Positions 16,362 through 21,020 of a DNA stretch of 21,020 nt are shown here, piece after piece. The stretch covers positions 1-21,020 of IMG/VR virus record IMGVR_UViG_3300042352_001303, one strand, 5' to 3'. This DNA comes from a virus. Below the pieces are notes generated by a model, which saw nothing but the letters and a program-made list of their open reading frames with translations, searched no databases and was not told the origin of the DNA. Position numbers and translations under genes: made by a program. Positions within the stretch are counted from its first letter, which is position 1. Every line of letters begins with the position of its first letter.

Positions 16362-18335
16362 GTGAAAAGTCTAAGAAATTATATAAGAACAGTCTTAAAT
16401 GAGGCTTCTATTAATGATAAAGGAGAGTTGGTTGACTTTAGTGTTAAGACTCAGTATCCTCATAAAAAAATAGGAAAATTCATAAAAGACTATATAGATA
16501 CCAATTATGAAGATTGGGCTAAAATGGGTTGGGCTATATTTGATTCATATTATGATTCAGATAAATACGAAAGTGATACTGATACATTTTGGAGAGCAGA
16601 AAGAATAGACAATCCTCAGGATTGGGATGTTCCTGTTTTGATTACTTTAAATAGTGATGAAGAAGCAGCACGAAAAGCTAGAGATGTAGGTTTTAGTGTA
16701 GATGATGAAGGTATTATCACAGGTCTTTGGGGTATTAATATGGTTGATTCTCTACAAGAATCAGAAAGACCTATTAAAAGAGTTGCTGGTGCTTTAATTA
16801 AAGATGAAGAATCTGGGGATGTTTTATTGATAAAGAGAAATGATAAAACTCCAAAATGGGCAATGGCCACAGGAAAGATTGATGAAGGCGAAGATTCTCT
16901 TGAGGCATTGGAAAGAGAAATTTATGAAGAGCTATTTATCAAACCTGGTCAGATTAGATTAAATTATAAGGGTCTTGAATCTTTCCCTGCACAAAACATG
17001 GAGTTATATTATTATGAAGGTTTTGTCAGAGGTAAATTTAAGCCTCATTTAGATGAGGAAAATCTAGATTATGGTTGGTTCTCAATTGATAAACTCCCAA
17101 GTCCATTAATTGGCGGTCTGTATAACAAAATAGAACAGATTGAAAAAAATACAATGAAATATTCTGACACAAAACAAATAGCAGAAGTAAGAAAGCAAGT
17201 TCGCTTGATTATGGAAAGTAAAATTATGCCTAAGTTTTACCTTCAGGAAGCTGTAAGATTAATAAAAGAAGAGGAAGAAAAATCACCAACTTTTCATTGG
17301 GATTTGACAAATAAAGGTGTAAAGGATGAGCCTTCGCCAACATATAATTGGGATTTAACAGACAAGGGTGTAAAAGATGATATTTCACCAACATACCATT
17401 GGGATTTAAGCAAAGATAAGCCTAAAATAGATTCTTATGAAAAAGCTAAAGAGTATATAGACAAGGCATTGTCTTATATTAAGGATAAAGTAACTGCTTT
17501 AGAGTTTATTAAAGACTTAAAAGACTATATACAAGATTTATCAACTGCTAGTAAAATAAAACTAACAAAATATGTTGCAACTGCCCTTTTGGGTATTGTC
17601 GGTTTTAATGGTTTATCAAATCTTATGTCAAATTCAAGTTCTGAGGTTGAAAAAGAAGTTATCAGTTCTATAGATAGAGAAATAAATACGAATATAGATA
17701 TAGAAAAGGGAATTCAAGCAAGCATAGAAAAAAATACAGAAAAGAACATAGAGAAAAGACAGGAAGTCAAAAATAGACCAAGCTCTGTAACATCTGAGTT
17801 AATTGATTCACTAAAAGACGAAGAACAACTAAGAACTACATTTTATGATATTGATGACGGGGCTTACACTGTAGGTTGGGGTCATGCTGTATTTAAAGAT
17901 CCTTCTAGGGGAAGTACGGGCGGAGATTATGATTTTATTCCTAGTTATGAAGATATAGTTCCAGGTGTTACATCAATAACAGTAGATCAGGCTGAGCAAT
18001 TATTGCGAAATGATGTTAATGATGCAAAAACTAAATTGGATGCACTATTGGATAATGAAGGGATAACTGCAAAAATAGATCAAGATATGTATGATGCTAT
18101 GGTGTCAATGGTATACAATATGGGTGCTGGAGAGAAGTTTAAGGAATCAGATTTTTTTAAGGCACTAAAAAAAGGCAATCTAATTAAAGCCTACCACAAA
18201 ATAGATGATATTGATAGTGCTGCTTTGCTGGATAAATATCCAGGATTAAAAACTAGAAGAGCTAAAGAAAAAGAAAGATTTGGTAGAAATCTAGCAATAA
18301 CAAAAACATCTTCAGATGTAAATAATTTATCATAA
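16362..18335 (+). CDS. Nudix hydrolase - T4-type lysozyme (GH24) fusion with capsid-targeting-like N-terminus
   Basis: 657 residues from a GTG start. Residues 1-15 (MKSLRNYIRTVLNEA) resemble the T4 internal-protein targeting peptide MKTYQEFIAE|A and end in an LxE|A site. About 16-135 is an unknown domain. About 136-255 is a Nudix domain: its box GKIDEGEDSLEALEREIYEE spans 171-190 and continues LFI to 193, with G171, E177, R185, E186, E189 and E190 in place (Phe where Gly is usual). At 283-297 lie IME|S and LQE|A, two more prohead-protease-like sites. Residues 308-358 hold three 17-residue SPT(F/Y)xWDL repeats. Residues 400-422 are a hydrophobic stretch, perhaps a membrane helix. About 475-645 is a GH24 lysozyme: E488, YDIDDG (495-500), T503, GWGH (505-508), MVYNMGAG (583-590), GLKTRRAKEKERF (628-640). 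Nudix enzymes hydrolyse nucleoside diphosphate derivatives; GH24 cuts peptidoglycan. Finding both in one phage protein is unusual. Packaging in the head is inference. Confidence 0.82.
   Translation: MKSLRNYIRTVLNEASINDKGELVDFSVKTQYPHKKIGKFIKDYIDTNYEDWAKMGWAIFDSYYDSDKYESDTDTFWRAERIDNPQDWDVPVLITLNSDEEAARKARDVGFSVDDEGIITGLWGINMVDSLQESERPIKRVAGALIKDEESGDVLLIKRNDKTPKWAMATGKIDEGEDSLEALEREIYEELFIKPGQIRLNYKGLESFPAQNMELYYYEGFVRGKFKPHLDEENLDYGWFSIDKLPSPLIGGLYNKIEQIEKNTMKYSDTKQIAEVRKQVRLIMESKIMPKFYLQEAVRLIKEEEEKSPTFHWDLTNKGVKDEPSPTYNWDLTDKGVKDDISPTYHWDLSKDKPKIDSYEKAKEYIDKALSYIKDKVTALEFIKDLKDYIQDLSTASKIKLTKYVATALLGIVGFNGLSNLMSNSSSEVEKEVISSIDREINTNIDIEKGIQASIEKNTEKNIEKRQEVKNRPSSVTSELIDSLKDEEQLRTTFYDIDDGAYTVGWGHAVFKDPSRGSTGGDYDFIPSYEDIVPGVTSITVDQAEQLLRNDVNDAKTKLDALLDNEGITAKIDQDMYDAMVSMVYNMGAGEKFKESDFFKALKKGNLIKAYHKIDDIDSAALLDKYPGLKTRRAKEKERFGRNLAITKTSSDVNNLS
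17283..17435 (+). repeat. Three 51-nt (17-residue) SPTxxWDL repeats
   Basis: Units start at residues 308, 325 and 342: SPTFHWDLTNKGVKDEP, SPTYNWDLTDKGVKDDI, SPTYHWDLSKDKPKIDS. The Ser-Pro-Thr-aromatic-x-Trp-Asp-Leu core is invariant. They lie exactly between the Nudix and lysozyme halves. No family is recognised; a linker that binds a partner or peptidoglycan is possible. Confidence 0.85.
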
Positions 18336-18347
18336 TTAATTAATAAA

Positions 18348-18947
18348 ATGTATACAGAAGAACAAATTGAAAATGCTGTAAAAACTAAGGGTTATGTTTG
18401 GTTTGATGATAACTTAAACAAAGGTTATGATGTTAATATTGTAAGTATAAGAAACTCAGATACTGATGATAAAGTTACAAATTTATTTGATGATACTATT
18501 ACGATTACATATAAAAATAAAAAAGGAGAAGTTGAATTTAGACAATGGCCTTGCACTACAGATCCAGGTAAAAAATCAGTTATAGGGTTTAAGAACCCTA
18601 AGGGGGTAGGAAGGCTTAAAGAGGGTCAGTATCGTGGTTCACACGAAATAAGAAAACATCAAGGTAAATATAATGCTTTATGCCAAAAAGGATTGCTTGA
18701 GGTTTATCGTGATAAAAACAAAGATATGGTTTACGATGAAAATAAGACTGAAAAAGGTAGCGGTTTTGGTATCAACATACATCACGCTGGATCAGATTCA
18801 ACTTTTGTTGATTTATGGTCTATGGGTTGTACAGTGTTTAAAAAAATAGCTGATTTTAATGAGTTTATGAAAATTTGTTATAAAGCTAAAGCTATTCATG
18901 GAAATTCTTTTACATATACTCTTTTGGAAAGTAAAGACATTGTTTAG
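18348..18947 (+). CDS. Probable L,D-transpeptidase-like (YkuD-type) cell-wall protein
   Basis: 199 residues. The core order is IVSIRNSD (31-38), a beta strand ITITYKNKKG, QWPCTTDPG (66-74), LKEGQYRGSHEIRKHQGKY (90-108), LEVYRDKNKD (117-126), GFGINIHHAG (139-148) and VDLWSMGCTVF (154-164). The 'G-x-N-I-H-x-x-G ... W-S-x-G-C' arrangement, with H145/H146 and C161, matches the catalytic His and SxGC Cys of YkuD-type L,D-transpeptidases. Those enzymes act on peptidoglycan stem peptides. I recall related proteins in Bacteroidota and their phages, often annotated only as hypothetical. No signal peptide is present. It follows the Nudix-lysozyme gene by 12 nt and precedes a terminator, so the pair probably forms a lysis or wall-degradation unit. 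The motif is persuasive; the activity (transpeptidase, hydrolase or neither) is open. Confidence 0.55.
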   Translation: MYTEEQIENAVKTKGYVWFDDNLNKGYDVNIVSIRNSDTDDKVTNLFDDTITITYKNKKGEVEFRQWPCTTDPGKKSVIGFKNPKGVGRLKEGQYRGSHEIRKHQGKYNALCQKGLLEVYRDKNKDMVYDENKTEKGSGFGINIHHAGSDSTFVDLWSMGCTVFKKIADFNEFMKICYKAKAIHGNSFTYTLLESKDIV

Positions 18948-18970
18948 GGGTATAAATGCAAAAAATAATT

Positions 18971-18999
18971 AAAACCTGCTTTTATGGCAGGTTTTTTTT
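18971..18999 (+). terminator. Rho-independent terminator after the YkuD-like gene
   Basis: AAAACCTGC (18971-18979), a seven-base loop, then GCAGG followed by eight T (18987-18999). It is a perfect stem with a good T-tract, 23 nt after the stop at 18947, and it closes the lysozyme/YkuD-like unit. Confidence 0.9.
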
Positions 19000-19046
19000 G
19001 TTTATATAAAATTTATTTTGTAATTTTATCCCATTAAAAAAAAGTT

Positions 19047-19652
19047 ATGGATTTTACACAGTTATCAGATTTAGATTTACACAACGAACTGCTAAGAAGA
19101 AGGCAGGTTTTAGATAATGACAACAAAGGTTTATCAGTTATTCCGTTGGAGTTTTTAATAACAGAATATGAAAAAAGAAAATCTGATATCACTAGTGAAT
19201 TGCATATTAAGTCAAAGGAGTTAGAAGAGTGGAATTCTGAAGATGAAGATTATACAATTTTGTTTAATGCGATTAAAACGCCAGATGGCAATATTTTATC
19301 TAGTAGACATAGACATGATTTTGTTGTTCATACAGATGAAGTTACAGGAAAAAAATATGGTGTAGATGGCGGTGCTGATTATTTTAGAAGAATAGGTGAT
19401 GTTTCTGATTGTGAGGACCTATCAATTACAGATAAAACTCCTATGTCTGAAATTAGACAAAAATTTCATTGGGGTTCTTATGGTGTAAATGGTGATGAAC
19501 CATTAAAAATGATAAGAATGTCAGAAATGTCAAATAATCATATCCAAGCAGTTATTAAAAATGTTTTTAAAGATAAGAAGAGCACGTTTAAGTCTTGGTT
19601 TGAGAGTGAATTAAAATTTAGAGAAGAAAGCAATATACTAATAGAAGGTTAA
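19047..19652 (+). CDS. Conserved-looking phage protein of unknown function
   Basis: 201 residues. The N-terminal part (residues 1-60) is charged and helical (LSDLDLHNELLRRRQVLDND). A distinctive middle follows: ILSSRHRHDFVVHTDEVTGK, then YGVDGGADYFRRIGD (about 104-118), then TDKTPMSEIRQKFHWGSYGV (about 128-147), and SNNHIQAVIKNVF near the end. The string 'dG..L.S..RHD...h.D...G..y..DGG.dY.R' followed by '(F/W)-x-WG......(P)LK......S..HI.aI' is one I recall from uncharacterised T4-like and marine phage proteins. His, Asp and Arg residues are grouped as in an enzyme or nucleic-acid-binding fold, but no function can be given. It starts after the terminator at 18971-18999 in a new transcription unit and ends 2 nt before the tRNA-synthetase-like gene. 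Confidence 0.65.
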   Translation: MDFTQLSDLDLHNELLRRRQVLDNDNKGLSVIPLEFLITEYEKRKSDITSELHIKSKELEEWNSEDEDYTILFNAIKTPDGNILSSRHRHDFVVHTDEVTGKKYGVDGGADYFRRIGDVSDCEDLSITDKTPMSEIRQKFHWGSYGVNGDEPLKMIRMSEMSNNHIQAVIKNVFKDKKSTFKSWFESELKFREESNILIEG

Positions 19653-19654
19653 GA

Positions 19655-21020
19655 ATGTTCATTACAACAACATTACCATATAGCAATAGTGAACCTCATA
19701 TAGGTCATGCTTTTGAATTTATTATAGCAGACGTTATAGCAAGATACTATAGAAACAAAATTGGTAATGATAATGTTTTTTTTAATGTTGGATTGGATGA
19801 GCATGGAAAGAAAATTTTTGATGCATCTATTAGAGAAGGTAAATTACCTTTGGATTTCTTGGATGAATTAGATATAAAATGGAGACAATTCTGTCATAAA
19901 TTTGAAATTTCTTTTGATAATTTTTATAGGACATCAGATTACCCACACTACTCAAAAGTTCAAAGGTTTTGGGTTGATCTCCAAAAGAAAGGATTAATCT
20001 ATGAAAAAGAATATTCAGGAAAATATTGTATAGGATGTGAATCTTTTAAAACAGATAAAGATTTGGTTGATGGAAAATGTCCAGACCATAAAAATGTGAC
20101 AATTACAGATGTGAATGAAAAGAATTATTTTTTCAGATTGTCTAAATTTAAAGATGAGCTCAAGAGAGTGTATGATGAAAACGAAATAGTTTTTACACCA
20201 GCTTCAAAAAAAACTGAAGTAATTAATTTTATTGAAGACTTACAAGATATATCTATTTCTAGACATAAAGATAGTGTGAGGTGGGGCATTCCAGTTCCAA
20301 CAGATAGAGAACAGGTTGTGTATGTATGGTTTGACGCTTTGTTGAATTATATCTTTGCGGCAGGTTATGGATCTAACTACAAAGATTTTGATGACAATTG
20401 GAAAGACACCATTCAAATTTTTGGCCCAGACAATATCAGATTTCAATCTGTAATATTTCAAGGTTTGTTATCTGCTGTTGGAATTAAAAATACATCTAGA
20501 TTAATTTGTCATGGAACGATACTAGACAAAGATGGTATTAAAATGTCCAAGACAATGGGAAATATTGTTAACCCAATGGAACAATTAGAAAGGTACGGAA
20601 TTGATGCTGTAAAGTATTATTCCCTTGTTGGGTTGAATATATACTCAAATTCATCTTGGAGTGAAGATGATTTAGTTAAATTATATAATTCTCATCTAGC
20701 TGATGATTATGGAAACTTGTTATCTAGAGTCGTTACCCTTATATCAAGAGGTTTAAAAGAGAATGAAATGTTGAACGACCCAAATATTGATTTGGACCAT
20801 TCGTTTATTGACAATGATAAATTAGCAGTTCTAATAAGAGAGCAGGTTTCTGAGATAAAAGACTTGTGGGAAAATTATAGAATTACAGAGGCATTTATTG
20901 AAACAAACAAATTAGTTAAGTGGTGCAATAAATATGTCAATGATGAACAGCCTTGGAAAAAAGAAGGTGATTGGTGGAACACATTGTTAGAGCTTCATTA
21001 TATTCTATTAATGGTAACTG
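19655..21020 (+). CDS. Methionyl-tRNA synthetase-like class I enzyme, C-terminus cut by window edge
   Basis: The frame opens with ATG at 19655 and stays open to the last base (455 codons). Class I signatures are complete: TTTLPYSNSEPHIGHAFEF with HIGH at residues 15-18, GLDEHGKK, a zinc knuckle with C125, C128, C142 and H145, WGIPVP and VWFDALLNY, and KMSKTMGNIVNP with KMSKT at 296-300. Organisation is that of bacterial MetRS with one knuckle, as in Thermus. The anticodon-binding helical domain has begun (residues about 330-455). Unusual are Q264 and F268 in FGPDNIRFQSVIFQ, where MetRS normally has a His and a Trp in the 'H.vfWp..L' segment that lines the methionine pocket, so amino-acid specificity may be altered. 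Aminoacyl-tRNA synthetases are known from very large phages and giant viruses but are uncommon. It is 2 nt after the preceding gene, with no Shine-Dalgarno. Confidence 0.85.
   Translation, partial: MFITTTLPYSNSEPHIGHAFEFIIADVIARYYRNKIGNDNVFFNVGLDEHGKKIFDASIREGKLPLDFLDELDIKWRQFCHKFEISFDNFYRTSDYPHYSKVQRFWVDLQKKGLIYEKEYSGKYCIGCESFKTDKDLVDGKCPDHKNVTITDVNEKNYFFRLSKFKDELKRVYDENEIVFTPASKKTEVINFIEDLQDISISRHKDSVRWGIPVPTDREQVVYVWFDALLNYIFAAGYGSNYKDFDDNWKDTIQIFGPDNIRFQSVIFQGLLSAVGIKNTSRLICHGTILDKDGIKMSKTMGNIVNPMEQLERYGIDAVKYYSLVGLNIYSNSSWSEDDLVKLYNSHLADDYGNLLSRVVTLISRGLKENEMLNDPNIDLDHSFIDNDKLAVLIREQVSEIKDLWENYRITEAFIETNKLVKWCNKYVNDEQPWKKEGDWWNTLLELHYILLMVT

Noticed and set aside
16360-16365. ATG at 16360 as the start of the Nudix-lysozyme gene
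   Set aside because: It is followed at once by TGA and is out of frame. GTG at 16362 gives the capsid-targeting-like N-terminus.
12370-19046. tRNA or other structured RNA genes in the intergenic gaps
   Set aside because: The gaps are short and AT-rich. Only the two terminators form good stems, and no T-loop (GTTCRA) or cloverleaf arms were found by eye.
20240-20461. Minus-strand 73-residue open frame opposite the tRNA synthetase-like gene
   Set aside because: It lies wholly opposite conserved class I synthetase sequence and has no recognisable product.

Overview
The window is AT-rich, almost fully coding and strongly biased to the + strand. It looks like part of a tailed-phage (Caudoviricetes-like) genome, or less likely a prophage. 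The evidence is a BppU-like baseplate or tail protein, two long fibre- or spike-like proteins, a T4-type lysozyme fused to a Nudix domain, a second probable cell-wall enzyme, and a remnant of an HNH endonuclease, all tightly packed. Almost no gene has a Shine-Dalgarno sequence; starts instead follow A/T-rich leaders. One intergenic region carries a match to the Bacteroidota promoter (TTTG, then TAnnTTTG). A Bacteroidota host is therefore my best guess, but it is an inference.

Layout. (1) Positions 1-166, minus strand: the N-terminus of a GT9 (heptosyltransferase-like) glycosyltransferase running off the left edge. (2) Positions 258-5588: a 1776-residue protein, about two thirds Thr-Pro repeats ([18 protein letters not shown]), with globular beta-rich domains at both ends and in the middle. 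It looks like a mucin-like stalk carrying small domains. (3) Positions 5677-12369: seven tightly coupled genes, six glycosyltransferase-like proteins and one SAM methyltransferase. The first is a clear GT60-type GlcNAc transferase, a family known from Skp1 hydroxyproline glycosylation and from initiation of mucin O-glycosylation on Thr in protists. (4) Positions 12366-12526: a remnant of an HNH endonuclease on the minus strand, then a promoter-like stretch. (5) Positions 12527-15447: two structural genes, a BppU-like protein with its own Thr/Pro tail and a fibre with about 40 nine-residue Asn-ladder repeats. (6) Positions 15450-16312: a small unknown protein and a 2OG-Fe(II) oxygenase, ended by a good terminator. 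(7) Positions 16362-18947: the Nudix-lysozyme fusion and an L,D-transpeptidase-like protein, ended by a second terminator. (8) Positions 19047-21020: a conserved-looking unknown protein and a truncated methionyl-tRNA synthetase-like gene.

How the parts may work together (inference): the GT operon lies directly between two virion-like proteins with Thr/Pro-rich segments. A phage-encoded mucin-type glycosylation system is an economical reading: GT60 would place the first sugar on Thr (or on hydroxyproline, if the nearby 2OG oxygenase acts on Pro), and the other transferases would extend or decorate the chain. The alternative is that the GTs modify host surface glycans. A second unusual element is the Nudix-lysozyme protein. 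Its N-terminus resembles the T4 capsid-targeting peptide and ends in a prohead-protease-like LxE|A site, with two more such sites between its domains, which suggests a packaged, processed polyprotein.
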